64,000 nucleotides of DNA, from positions 22,854,251 through 22,918,250 of the forward strand of contig CP137668.1 in assembly GCA_037976565.1 (NCBI GenBank). Reading direction: 5' to 3'. A program made the position numbers and the translations under genes. The notes under the pieces were generated by a model, which was not told where the DNA came from, did no database searches, and worked only from the letters and a program-made list of their open reading frames with translations. This document shows, piece by piece, positions 11,501 to 21,690 of this stretch (position 1 is the stretch's first letter; each line of letters starts with the position of its first letter). Origin of the DNA: Mesocentrotus franciscanus (Eukaryota > Echinodermata > Echinoidea > Camarodonta > Strongylocentrotidae).

Positions 11501-14500
11501 GAAATGCGTTAGCAACGCGGTTCCAATGGTATGCTGATGCGCGTACACTCGACCGTCATTAGATGTCATTCCTGTCTCAGCACGAGCTCATACATGATTT
11601 GCATATAAACATTTCAGAATTCTAAAATAAATTTCTAATTCTGGATTCTTAAATAAATTTACCTGTGGTCCCCAAGAGCTTTGTGCCAGTCCACCAGGCT
11701 TGGGTAGGGCTTGATTCTGCTGGGAGGCACCCCATAGATTGGCTGCCATTACGCGACCCTTGAACTGACCTCTGCCTAAACCAGCCACGGCTGACGGTTG
11801 AACAGGTGCTGAATATAAAAAAAGAAGATGGGACTGGTACTAAAACACACGTAACGACATCAGTTAAAGTAGCTGAGCGAAGAAATGTCACAAAATGTCA
11901 CAAAATGGACAAATTATACATGTACTGAAAGCTTACACCAATATGAACACAAATCATCTGCTCTAAAGTATTATAAATATAAATGAAATGCGTTAAGATG
12001 CTTTTTCCAAGACCCTTCTCAGAACTTCTTTTCCTGGCTTGAAAAATAAAATTACGGAGTACAGACTTATGACGTCAGTGGTTGGGCACGATCGAAATTC
12101 CTAGGCCTCTCGCTCGGCTCTCGCTCAGCTCGCGTGCGGTATTTTGCATTCAGTATACATTACCCAGACTTCGAATGATTCATACCTAAGCCAGCTTTGA
12201 TGAAAGTGGAATAACAATCTCTCGAAATCAGGAAATTACATTTTATTATTGCATATTAAGCAAATTATGTAATGTAATACGAGGGGGTGAATCATGCAGA
12301 TCGATTTGTCCAAATATTCTTCCGTTTTGTGTAATTTGCTGTGAAGTTTTCGGTCATGGCTTGGCATGTGCAAGATGATTGGTGATTGCTGTTGAGTGTT
12401 GATAAATCGCGAGAGTCCCTTTGGCTTTGCATTTTTATGATGTCGTGCAGTTCCATTTATGGTGCATATATGTAATTGGTATTCGCAAGATATAATCTCA
12501 CATCTATTCTTCTTTGTTTTTATCCGTGAAATTTGCCAAAATAGCCCTACACTTTCTAAAAATTAGAAAATGTCTCGCCCAGTCAGTCACCCCAGTGCAT
12601 GACGGATCGATCGTCAGTTCAGCGGGGCCGGTGCAGGGCGGCAGCTCGGCTCAGCCAGCTCGAACTTGGGAATTTCGTGGCGCTAGTGTACTTTCGTATC
12701 CATTTTTGACCCGCAACTCCGGCGTGGAGATAGCATACTAAAACATACAAAAAATCAAATAAATCACTGTCACTAGTTGTGGAGCTGTGCTCATCAACCG
12801 ATATCTAAATTTAGTAAAACTTCTTCCTCAAGCTCGGACATTGTGATAGGATATTTCGCGTTCGACTGGCTTTCGTATACGTATAATGCATGCAGCGGAC
12901 AGAGCTGTGTGAGGGCTTGGGAGCACTCTCGCTCATGTGCCCAACCTATTACGTCACACATCGTACCAGCGAACAGCGGGCTGATCGAGGGCGGAAAAAG
13001 CGGGTAGCAAATTCATCATTTTTGATAGCAGATTAGTCAATTCTGTAACAATTTTTGAAAAGTAAATATGAATTATTAGAAAGATTGTAACATTACCTTT
13101 GCAATGATACCAATATTATTAAGGATAAAAGCATTTTAAAACCTTCGCTCTGGTACTTTAAGCATATAACGGACACTGCCATTTGCAATATTGTAAGTGA
13201 TTCGTTTGTTATTTTCTGCAATGACTGTAGCCCCCAATTAGCCCTACAGACCTACATGTACTATCCAAATACAGTCAAACCTGTCTATAGCGACCGCCCA
13301 AGGGAAACACAAAAAGTGGTCTTTGTAGACAGGTGGTCACTAAAGCAGGTTTGACTGTAGTTTGTGACTCAGAATTTTTAAGACAAGTCTATTTTGCAAG
13401 TTGAATTTTTGTTTACTCCTGCTAGCATGATATGATTAGAAGAAAGAAAAAACTTTATGATTTTAAGAGCTACAATTTTGGAACTAAAATACGACCACCA
13501 CCAACAGCAAAAACAACTAATACTTATAATATGCCTTACGATTACAACATAACAGACCCAAGGGCTTACAGTTTTTTTACTACCCCTGTCACCTCTTGAT
13601 TCAAGTTTAAATATTGGTGAAAAATTGTGCATTTCAGGTCATCACACTACCGTGTACCAATGTCTAGCAAATGTACACGCCATGTCTTTGGCCTCGGCTC
13701 AGTATATGTGTCATTCAGCATGTCGCAGCTCAGTAGGTAGTCCATGGTCTTGGGGCCCTGCCCACACTCGCAGTCTGGTGCAGTGTCTATACGTCCCCTC
13801 TTGCGCATAATTTGCTTTGAATCTCCCCATGCCTGTACGCTATTACACATTATTCAATGCACATAAATTCAACGAGTGATGACAACCCGGCCTACCTGAT
13901 GAAGCAGAGTTGACCTGGGGTTCAGGGGTTGGGATGGTGTCGTGCTGCTGCTGTTGAAGCTGCTGGTGGCGCTGCTGAGCTGCTGCAACTGCCTGGGCTG
14001 GTTGTCGTGGTAACCTCATCTCTGCCTGCTGCTGGGGACGGGTGTGGCCGACAGCTCTTGGAGCACCCCTTCCTTTTGCTTGTGGTAGGTTTTGTGACCC
14101 ACTAGAATAACGAATTCACGGAATAACAATTTTTAATCCATTAGCTTCAGAAGTGACAATGAAAAGTGTGAATAGTAAAGTAGACTTAACATAAACAAAA
14201 TATGAATTTGGAAAACGGATGACAAAAGAAGTCAACAAAGTTGAATCTTTATTTGCAGCAAAAATTAATAATTTTCATTTAAGCATAACCCAAGCACAAC
14301 TGAAGTACCTTTCATATCTAATGATGCCAAATGTGAGTTTTATTCTTCTTCAAGGATTTTACACCCACTGTGGTTTCTTTCTCCTTACAAGAAATAAAGG
14401 AATAAAGAGTTATTACTTTCAAGATCTTTTTGGACTACCTTTTTAAAGACATAAGTCAAACAGCCATGCTTTGTCTCACATACATGCACCCCAAGATAGT

Positions 14501-17500
14501 AGTTTTTTTTATGGTGAACACCACTCAGCGCTTATTGACATTTCATTTCCAAGATTAGGAGCAACTGCAGAACAGGACTGAACATGCCTCAAACAGTCAC
14601 GTTTGCGGTATGTCAAGAAAGTGCAGATGACAGTAAAAAAACTGACCACTGGACATTAGTACCAATCAGCCAACTAACAGCGGAATACCATACCAATTTA
14701 CGGGTGCAGAGCACAGTCTCCTCCCTTTTTAAACAACAACCTCAAATGACCTCTAACATGCCCCTAGATGACCATTGGCCTAAAATTATTGACAAAGTAT
14801 ACAATTTGATACAAGATACATTATCACCTGATTGTGATTGATAAATAATGCCAAGTTAACTTGAAATCAGCCAAACAGAACTGGGAATAATGGGAACTGA
14901 TGCCTAAGTCTCATTCCTCCTATGCAGAATGTATCAAATACCTTACCCATTAACTCCTTCTCCTTCTGGGCCCCAGTACTCTCTGGATGTGTTGGTCTGA
15001 ATCTCTGAGAAAAAAGAGCATACAATGAATAAAATAAAATCCCCTTTTCTTGGACATAAAGTAAACCAGGGCCTGTTTTTATAAAAGAGTTGAGTTGGTT
15101 ACAAATAGTTTGCAATTGATATCAATGGCATCTCCTATCTCTTTATAGTACAGAGATGCAATTGATATTGATTGCAAATTATTTGTAATCAATTGAAACT
15201 CTTTTATAAGATAGGGCCCAGACATCACATACATTATCTGGTCATATCAATAAATAACATACTTTCTAGTCATGTATTTCTGAATATTATTGCATTTCAG
15301 ATCTCACATGAGAGAGAGATATTTTCTCTTACATCAAACATGTTATGTATATCAACTACACAATTTTCCCAAAGATTTTATGAAAGACATTTTAATTTTC
15401 TGTGAAGTCAAGAAAGTGAGACACAATCTTGACCTCTGAAACAAATTATTTCCAAAATATTACATAATTTACTTTGCATCCATTGAAAACCTTGTTGAAC
15501 ACAGATATAAATTAAATCTAGAAAGAAGAAATTATAGGAACAGCAGGAGAGAATGAGATAAGAGCTGACAAAGACAGATATCATACACAATTAAAAGAGA
15601 GAACAAGAGAGAGAGAGAGAGACAGAGACAGAGAGAGAGAGAGAGGGACAAACAGACAGAGAGAGGAGGAAGGATTAGGGAGAGGAGAGAAAAAGGGAAA
15701 TACATATAGTATGTAGCCCAATTCTACCAACCTTCATCCCAATTTTCAGAGGGCTCATGATGGTAGTCCTCAGATCGTCTGTATGATGGAACTTTGGTGT
15801 AGCCTCTGCAGTAAGTATTATTCGAATCATACCCTGCAAACATACAAAATAAACATTACAGTTTGTCGCAAAGTGTGATCAAAGTCAAGGTAGAGGTGTC
15901 GACTTGACTCAGACTGATCGTGAGTTCAAGCCCTGGTGCAGCACTAATGACCTTCGGTCAGACATTTATCTACATTTGCCACTCTCAACCCAGGTTTTGA
16001 ATAGGTACCTGGCAAGACAGAATTCCTTGTCTTCAGTGATAACTTAACACCCTGGTTAATTGAGTTGCACAGCCCCAGATTTACACATTGTTCATAATCA
16101 TATATATGAACTACTGTAAAGACTTCTCATTCTGATTTCCTTCTTCTCATCCTTTCCTACCTTTTTTTGTTGGCTTTCTTAATACCCCTCTCCCTTCATG
16201 GAGCCGTATTCTGAAAACAATATCATATTTTATGTCCAAATTTGCAGGCCAAAAAAATGGAAAGGTTAAATTCCAACGGCATTTGAAAGACAATACTAAT
16301 TTAGAACTTCCCTAAAAAAGGGGGCTTGAAAATGTCTTTAAGTGGGAAAATAACGACTATTAGTTGTCGAATCGACTTAGGAGCTATAGAGTCAGTAAGT
16401 AATAGTCTGATTTTTCAGACCATTGTACCGAATGGTCGTAGGTTTTATGCTGCGCAAAGATTCAATCAGTTTAATTTTGGCCATTACAAGAAGTGGGTTA
16501 TTGATGTAGACAAATGCTCATGTACCCTTTACAGCTCATTTTATGTATTTTATTATCAAAGATGAATAAAGCCAGTCAGTCACTCAATAGTGTGACAGTG
16601 AAGTCTAGCAAGTAAACAGGTTTCCTTGCATAATTTGAATATTAGGACACTGCCAACGTTTAAATTTCACAGATAGGACATACATGACATATTCATAATT
16701 CCTGCAAAGTTCTACAGAATTTGATGTTGGCTGCAAAGGGACATAGTATCTTTAATACACTGTATATATATTAATTATGTAGCTTTTTTATTTTGCTATT
16801 TATTTTTTCTTCTCATCTGTGAAATATATCTTGTTTTTATTCAATTTCTTGTATGTTTACTGTGCAGGCACAGCCGCAGGGCTTCATGGAAGACCTGGGC
16901 CTCGTCTTACAAAGAGTTGATATCAATCGCAACTATGTACATAAGAGATAGGAGACTGCAAACTTGCGATTGATTTTGATCAATCGTAACTCTTAGTAAG
17001 ACAGGGCCCAGATATCAAAGAATAAATCAGTCTAATTAAGTCTTTTAATATGTGAAATAAATAAATAATGACTGTGCTACCCTTCCATAGCACCCTACAA
17101 TTAGATATCACTTCTAAATTCATAGAATAGGGGTGAATAGGGGTGAATAGAGACATACATGTACTAAAGCTTTTTGTCTTTCACTCTCAGAATACATCAT
17201 ACGAATGTACAGAGAGCCAAATTCAGACAATATAAACAGAAGCTGTTCATTCTTGTGATTAACTCTGATGAGTGTAAGTGCAAACAAAAAGTTTTAGTAT
17301 GTCTCTATCCACCACTATTCATCGATTTTGTAATACCAATCATCTCTTTGGTAACATATGAATAGATTACCTCCCACCATTTGTTTCTCTACACATCCTT
17401 TGTCAGGACAGTTAGCGATATGATGCCTTGCTTCAGGAGCTGGAACCAAATGGCATGCGTTGAAGGGACAGGTGTACATTTCCTTCCCAACATAGTTCTG

Positions 17501-18453
17501 AGAAAAAGAGAGAATGAAATGAGATGAATGCAACTGCTTCTCTTTTTATACTTCCCCCTAAATTCAATTGTCACTTACACACAGGGGTATTCTTAATATA
17601 TTCAAATAGTGATATGTTAGTATACATTAGTAGTTTAAGAACAGAAATATACACATAGAAAGGGATAAAAAACTTTATAAAATATTTTGTAGAATTTGAC
17701 AAGTGATTTCAGTGGCCTTGACCTAAGATACTTGTATGAATCAGAATTCTCACTGCTCTCCAGCACTCACAATTTCTTGTATAACAGATTGTATTAATGC
17801 TAACAAGTATGATTAAAGCTTACTGTAAGTTTAAAGTACTGTAAATGTATGCTTGATTATTGTATTAATCAGTACACTTCAAAATTTGTTGTACAAGAGC
17901 CAGGAATGTTAGGTTCCTCAGCTCCTACATGTATTCTACAATTTACAAAGAGACCCATTTGACTTGGAAACAAGCTCTCCACTCTGCAGTTGGCAACACA
18001 CTGAACCAGAGTTTAACATCATCACTGATGCATAGTTGGAGAACTTAGGGCACCATCCTAAGTACAAGTTTGCACACATCCCATTGAAATGCATGTATTG
18101 TGGTTGACACGATGTATCAATGGGATGTCAGTGAACTTGTACTTATTATGGTTTTGAAAAACGATGCCCTGGTCCACAACAGATCACAAGATATGGAGAA
18201 TCTTAGCCAAGTGGACCTCCTCTAAAAAGTTTATACGAGAGATGTATACCTTTCTACACTTGAGGAGATGCATAGGGAAGCGGCCGAGGCGTATACGATG
18301 GACCTTGTTATAGGGGCACTCGATGAGTTCATCTGGGTCCTCAATAGATGCATCAGCCAGCTTGACTGGTACAGCCTTCTGCTCAGGCTGCATGTATTCT
18401 TCCTTGGACATGATAGAATCAAAGACACCACGCCTTCCACTTCTTCCAGCCAT
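8541..18453 (-). CDS. GTSF1: GTSF1/Asterix-like CHHC zinc-finger protein, 7 coding exons, 313 aa
   Basis: Coding exons on the minus strand, in order: 18453-18250, 17497-17371, 15833-15732, 15004-14947, 14101-13896, 11808-11663, 8639-8541. All introns are GT-AG; the lengths sum to 942 nt and stay in frame to a TAG at 8543-8541. Residues 46-66 and 78-98 are two CHHC fingers, C-x5-H-x9-H-x3-C (C46,H52,H62,C66 and C78,H84,H94,C98), the signature of the GTSF1/Asterix/U11-48K family. GTSF1 proteins bind PIWI-class Argonautes through the C-terminal region and are needed for piRNA-guided silencing. The tail here has ENWDE (W142), then WG at 155, 258 and 278, GRG at 174-176 and 244-246, and a Q-rich stretch around 187-216. 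Known short members are about 165-170 aa, so this tail is long. Start chosen as the ATG beginning MAGRSGRRG, just after a likely 5' UTR splice acceptor. Family call is firm; the tail's function is inference. Confidence 0.86.
9830..10705. repeat. Element with about five 150-bp internal tandem copies, ending GATGAGCTAAAA
   Basis: Diverged copies of CCAAATCAAAATCGGTCAAG, GAGAAGAAGCAATTTTTG and TTTGCATAAATTACCATAAT repeat about every 150 bp. The right end reads GACGGACCGACAGATGGACG, then CATAAGCTCATTGGGCCC and CCGGATGAGCTAAAAA. That tail resembles the end of the satellite-bearing element at 20590-22115. Confidence 0.75.
10759..11455. mobile_element. Fold-back/MITE-like element with about 150-bp inverted arms
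   Basis: The left arm (10759-10910) contains CAATCAAAAAAAGTTTGAGC, AAAATCGGATAACTAATAAG and AAAGTTATGAATTTTTG. The right arm (11302-11455) is its near-exact reverse complement. The middle is AT-rich without coding capacity. Fragments of the same family lie at 22125-22260 and 52585-52640. Confidence 0.8.
13271..13358. mobile_element. Small palindromic MITE, ACAGTCAAACCTGT ends
   Basis: The element begins ACAGTCAAACCTGTCTATAG and ends CAGGTTTGACTGT, flanked by TA on both sides, as for mariner/Tc1-type insertions. The internal GTGGTC/GACCGC parts are also complementary. A diverged relative lies at 49297-49402. Confidence 0.75.
13647..13850 (-). pseudogene. Fragment of a LINE reverse-transcriptase C-terminus
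   Basis: The minus strand reads an open 67-residue stretch with [16 protein letters not shown], the C-x-C-G...T-x-x-(H/Y)-LL-x-C pattern found after the reverse transcriptase domain of non-LTR retrotransposons, preceded by [12 protein letters not shown]. It is a short 5'-truncated remnant inside an intron and is not expected to be functional. Confidence 0.55.
15060..15225. mobile_element. Palindromic MITE, GGGCC...TTATAAAAGAGTTG ends
   Basis: CAGGGCCTGTTTTTATAAAA and GAGTTGGTTACAAATAG on the left are mirrored by CAATTGAAACTCTTTTATAA and GATAGGGCCCAG on the right, with GCAATTGATAT inside each arm. It lies in intron 3 of the GTSF1-like gene. A related element is at 16885-17012. Confidence 0.7.
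15600..15690. repeat. GA-rich microsatellite
   Basis: Runs of GAGAGAGACAGAGACAGAG in intron 3 of the GTSF1-like gene, about 40-90 nt from exon 3 on the genomic map. Confidence 0.85.
15885..16080 (+). mobile_element. tRNA-derived SINE fragment
   Basis: Starts GTAGAGGTGTCGACTTG, then a B-box-like GTGAGTTCAAGCCCTGG, then CATTTATCTACATTTGCCAC and CAACCCAGGTTTTGAATAGG, GTACCTGGCAAGACAGAATTC. The second half recurs at 48415-48560, marking an interspersed family. It lies in intron 2 of the GTSF1-like gene. Confidence 0.65.
16222..16755. mobile_element. TTAA-type MITE, copy A
   Basis: About 535 bp with imperfect inverted ends (left degenerate, TTTTATGTCCAAATTTGCAGG; right CTGCAAAGGGACATAGTATC then TTTAA). 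The interior is highly similar to the copies at 19212-19757 and 52053-52577, including GCTGCGCAAAGATTCAATCA. Its open stretches carry shared point differences and frameshifts between copies and are not genes. Confidence 0.85.
16885..17012. mobile_element. Small palindromic MITE, GTCTTACAAAGAGTTG ends
   Basis: CCTGGGCCTCGTCTTACAAA and GAGTTGATATCAATCGCAA on the left are mirrored by TTGCGATTGATTTTGATCAA and GTAACTCTTAGTAAGAC, GGGCCCAG on the right. Confidence 0.75.
17371..18453 (-). other. GTSF1: GTSF1-like exons 1-2 encoding the two CHHC zinc fingers
   Basis: Exon 1 (18453-18250, 68 codons) has a basic start, an acidic stretch [10 protein letters not shown] and the first finger, CPYNKVHRI...FPMHLLKC. 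It ends in phase 0 at AAG|GTATAC. Exon 2 (17497-17371) opens with [16 protein letters not shown] and holds the second finger, followed by [10 protein letters not shown], close to the segment after finger 2 in vertebrate GTSF1. The intron between the fingers is 752 nt. All eight predicted zinc ligands are intact. Finger 1 of vertebrate GTSF1 has been linked to RNA binding; whether that holds here is inference. Confidence 0.88.
17498..18249 (-). other. Intron 1 of the GTSF1-like gene
   Basis: A 752-nt intron between the two zinc-finger exons. It is AT-rich and has a short near-palindrome around 18055-18140 (AAGTACAAGTTTGCACACATC against GTGAACTTGTACTTATT), a possible small MITE. Nothing else is recognised. 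Confidence 0.5.
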
Positions 18454-18508
18454 CTTCAACAAATTGATTGTGATTCCCCAGTTGAAATTTATCTAGTTCC
18501 TTATAACT

Positions 18509-18531
18509 CCTGAAAGCAAAAGAAAAAAAAA
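18509..18531 (-). promoter_or_regulatory. Likely 3' splice site of a 5' UTR exon of the GTSF1-like gene
   Basis: On the minus strand a long pyrimidine tract leads to TTTGCTTTCAG|GAG, putting an exon start at 18509, 56 nt before the chosen ATG. This suggests that transcription starts further upstream in a non-coding exon. I could not identify that exon or a promoter; the next 500 bp hold a C-run at about 18701 and no clear core-promoter motif. Confidence 0.5.
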
Positions 18532-19211
18532 TACTACCAATAATAACACGTTTTTTAATTTTTTAATTAAACTTTTGATCTCAACACAAACAATCTTTAC
18601 CTCAAAATTGTTCATCTGTTCAGCTCTAACCTTTGTCAGGGATGTGGCCCGACTCGACCTTTCCGACGTAATGGGCAACAAGTGTGTTTGGAAATTTGTA
18701 CCCCCCCCCCCCATTCTGTTGTTGAAGGAAAATAATAATAAACATAAAATAAGAGAACAAAAGGTCTGCAGACCTCATGCTTACCCGAGCCGATGAAAGT
18801 AGGGGCCTCGCAATAAGGGACCTAGCTCCTACCCCCTTTGCACTAGGAACATAGGATTTGGAACAGTTGGGCCATTTAGGGGTGCTGGTTCCAAGTCCCC
18901 TGCAGGGGTATGTGTCCCATGCAAGCAAATTTAGGTCTTTTTCTCATAACAAGGGAAACGCTCTTGGCGGTCTCGCCTGCATTACACAATTCGATGTGAT
19001 AAAAAATTGAGGTTGGGACATAATTTATAGGCAGGGTGACCAAAAACAGCAGGCCCCTCAAAACGAAATCCTCTGAATATAATCAGCATTTTGAAGTGAA
19101 TATTGACTAAGAATCATCAGAAGAATTATTTACTATTATTTGTACCAAGATTGATAACTTTCATGAAATATGAACAAATAACAAAAATTGATTTATTAAT
19201 TCTCATATTAA

Positions 19212-19757
19212 AGGTACTATGTCCCATTTGCAGGCCAAAAAAAATGAAAAGGTTAAATTCCAACGGTATTTGAAAGACAATACTATTTTAGAACTTCCCT
19301 AAAAAAAGGGGGCTTGAAAATGTCTTTAAGTGGGAAAATAATGACCATTAGTTGTCGAAATCGACTTAGGAGCTATAGAGTCAGTAAGTAATAGTCTGAT
19401 TTTTAAGACCATTGTACTGAATGGTCTTACGTTTTATGCTGCGCAAAGATTCAATCAGTTTAAATTTTGGCCATTACAAGAAGTGGGTTATTGATGTAGA
19501 CAAATGCTCATGTAGGCCTACCCTTTATAGCTCATTTTATGTATGTTATTACCAAAGATGTAAAAGGCCAGTCAGTCACTCAATAGTGTCTGACAGTGAA
19601 GTCTAGCAAGTAAACAGGTTTCCTTGCATAATTTGAATATTAGGAGTCAGGACACTGCCAACGTTTAAATTTCACAGATAGGACATACATGACATATTCA
19701 TAATTCCTGCAAAGTTCTACATAATTTGATGTTGGCTGCAAAAGGGACATAGTATCT
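19212..19757. mobile_element. TTAA-type MITE, copy B (intact ends)
   Basis: The best-preserved copy: TTAA at 19208-19211, then AGGTACTATGTCCCATTTGC on the left; GCAAAAGGGACATAGTATCT on the right, then TTAA at 19758-19761. The TTAA duplication fits piggyBac- or Kolobok-type elements. It has no transposase, so it must be non-autonomous. Confidence 0.88.
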
Positions 19758-19761
19758 TTAA

Positions 19762-20589
19762 GTTGTGAAAACACGATCCAAGTCTACTGACCTAAAATGA
19801 CCTTTGACCTTGACTTTGTGACCTGGAACTTGTGTCATATGATTGTGATACTTGATAACCCTTGGGTACAAGATTCATGGAATTTGAACACTTTTGAAAT
19901 TATGCTTAAAATTAAAAATCTTGATGTTGATGCCACAACACAGTCTAAGTTTGTTGATCTGAAATTACAATTGACCTTGACTTTGTCCTTGTGAACTAAA
20001 ATTTTACTCACATGATTGGGGATACTTGATAACCCTTCAGTCAAAGTTTCATTGTATAAGAACTAATACCAGTACTTAGTGCTGTAGCCGAACCGCCGAA
20101 CCGAACGGAAGTTCGCCGAACATGGTACTTCCGAACCGAACGCAAAGGCCTGGTTCGGATGTTCGGCAGAAAAATGAAAATGTTTTCGCAAGCTAATTAA
20201 CTTGTCAGTTTGTACCTAATGTTCATGTCATGATTGCTCATTCTATATTTACTTTTTTCTGATTTTCCATCTTTGTGATTTATGCATCTCCAGTGGTGGG
20301 CGCGACTTCACTGACGCCATTTAAATCCCAAATCCTGACCTCTGCAACGTCGCGATCGCAAGCTATAAACAAGAATACACGTGCGTACTCGGCGCTGATC
20401 AAAACAAGTTTGGCTCAAACCCAATCAATACAAAAATTAATATTTTAATTGTAACAATATCGGACAAAGTAAATACGGTTTTGTGCTAAACGTTTAACCG
20501 TTAAATGTATACGGGCGGTTTCGTTTAACCGTTTTGAAAATACACATATTTTTACATGTGTGTAAATTCTCAAGTATTCAGTCATTTTG
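19762..20589. other. Intergenic DNA with minor repeats
   Basis: Contains two similar blocks (about 19798-19870 and 19970-20050) sharing CTTGACTTTGTG and GATACTTGATAACCCTT, an interspersed-looking repeat, and at 20085-20170 a block rich in CCGAACCGAACG / GTTCGG. No gene is seen. Confidence 0.45.
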
Positions 20590-21690
20590 ATGAAGACATA
20601 ATGTTTTCAGATCTCCGTATTGGCATTGAAGTCCCGACAATAGTTATTGTTTTCTGATCTCCGTGTCGGCAATGAAGTCCCGCCAATAATTATTGTTTTT
20701 AGATCTCCGTACGGGCAACGAAGTCTTGCCAATAATTATTGTTTTTATATCTCCGTACGGACTATTAAATCTTGCCAACAATTATTTTTTTTAGATCTCC
20801 GTACGGACAATTAAATCTTGCCAATAATTATTGTTTTCGGATCTCCGTGTCGGCAATGAAGTCTCGCCAAAAATTATTGTTTTTAGATCTCCGTACAGGC
20901 AACGAAGTCTTGCCAATAATAATTGTTTTTAGATCTCTGTACGGGCAACAAAGTCTTGCCAATAACTATTGTTTTTAGATCTCCGTATGGACAATCAAGT
21001 CTTGCCAATAATTATTGTTTTCTGATCTCCGTGTCGGCAATGAAGTCCTGCTAATAATTATTGTTTTTAGAGCTATGTACAGGCAATGAAGTCTTGCCAA
21101 AGGCAATAATTATTTTTTTTAGATCTCCGTAAGGGGAACAAAGTCTTGCCAAAAATTATTGTTTTTAGATCTCCGTACGGACAATTAAATCTTGCCAATA
21201 ATTATTGTTTTCGGATCTCCGTGTCGGCAATGAAGTCTCGCCAAAAATTATTGTTTTTAGATCTCCGTACAGGCAACGAAGTCTTGCCAATAATAATTGT
21301 TTTTAGATCTCTGTACGGGCAACAAAGTCTTGCCAATAATTATTGTTTTTAGATCTCCGTATGGACAATCAAGTCTTGCCAATAATTATTGTTTTCTGAT
21401 CTCGGTGTCGGCAATGAAGTCCTGCTAATAATTATTGTTTTTAGAGCTATGTACAGGCAACGAAGTCTTGCCAAAGGCAATAATTATTTTTTTTAGATCT
21501 CCGTAAGGGGAACAAAGTCTCGCCAAAAATTATTGTTTTTAGATCTCCGTACGGACAATTAAGTCTTGCCAATAATTATTGTTTTCGGATCTCCGTGTCG
21601 GCAATGAAGTCTAGCCAATATTTATTGTTTTTAGATCTCCGTACAGGCAACAAAATCTTGCCAATAATTACTGTTTTTGACGCCGTCGCC
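20590..21690. repeat. Higher-order satellite: about 46.7-bp monomers, 374-bp super-repeat
   Basis: About 23 monomers of the type TTTTTAGATCTCCGTACGGG, CAACGAAGTCTTGCCAATAA, TTATTG. The distinctive monomer AGATCTCCGTACGGACAATT starts at 20793, 21167 and 21541, exactly 374 bp apart, which is eight monomers. Each monomer has the 12-bp palindrome CAATAATTATTG, an AGATCT palindrome and a GGCAA-N7-TTGCC inverted repeat. The array is followed by GACGCCGTCGCCGCCGCCGC and an element tail ending GATGAGCTAAAA at about 22117. Confidence 0.92.

Larger units (their letters stand above)
8640..11662 (-). other. Intron 6 of the GTSF1-like gene, loaded with repeats
   Basis: A 3.0-kb intron with donor CACAG|GTAAAT and acceptor AACCCACAG. 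It contains the internally repeated element at 9830-10705 and the fold-back element at 10759-11455. If the donor is not used, translation would run on for about 23 codons ([13 protein letters not shown]...) to a stop near 11588, an alternative short C-terminus. Confidence 0.7.
11809..13895 (-). other. Intron 5 of the GTSF1-like gene
   Basis: A 2.1-kb intron holding a possible inverted-repeat element (about 12060-12965: GACGTCAGTGGTTGGGCAC against GTGCCCAACCTATTACGTC), the small mariner-like MITE at 13271-13358, and a LINE fragment at 13647-13850. Confidence 0.6.
8541..15833 (-). other. GTSF1: GTSF1-like exons 3-7 encoding the extended C-terminal tail
   Basis: Exon 3 (15833-15732) gives an acidic Tyr/Ser-rich piece ending SENWDE. 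Exon 4 (15004-14947) gives [11 protein letters not shown]. Exon 5 (14101-13896) gives [14 protein letters not shown] and then a glutamine/alanine-rich stretch. Exon 6 (11808-11663) gives [16 protein letters not shown] and SSWGPQ. Exon 7 (8639-8541) gives a Ser/Gly-rich end with [16 protein letters not shown]. Exon phases link without a break (1,1,2,1,0). The tail looks disordered and low in hydrophobics apart from spaced tryptophans. Spaced W/WG motifs are how GTSF1 tails and GW182-type proteins contact Argonaute pockets, so a PIWI-hook role is plausible. Confidence 0.8.

Noticed and set aside
20772..21352. Two identical 68-codon open frames
   Set aside because: They are the same satellite monomers repeated 374 bp apart.
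20590..21690. CRISPR-like regular repeats
   Set aside because: The units run head to tail without unique spacers, form a higher-order period, and lie in an animal genome; this is a satellite.
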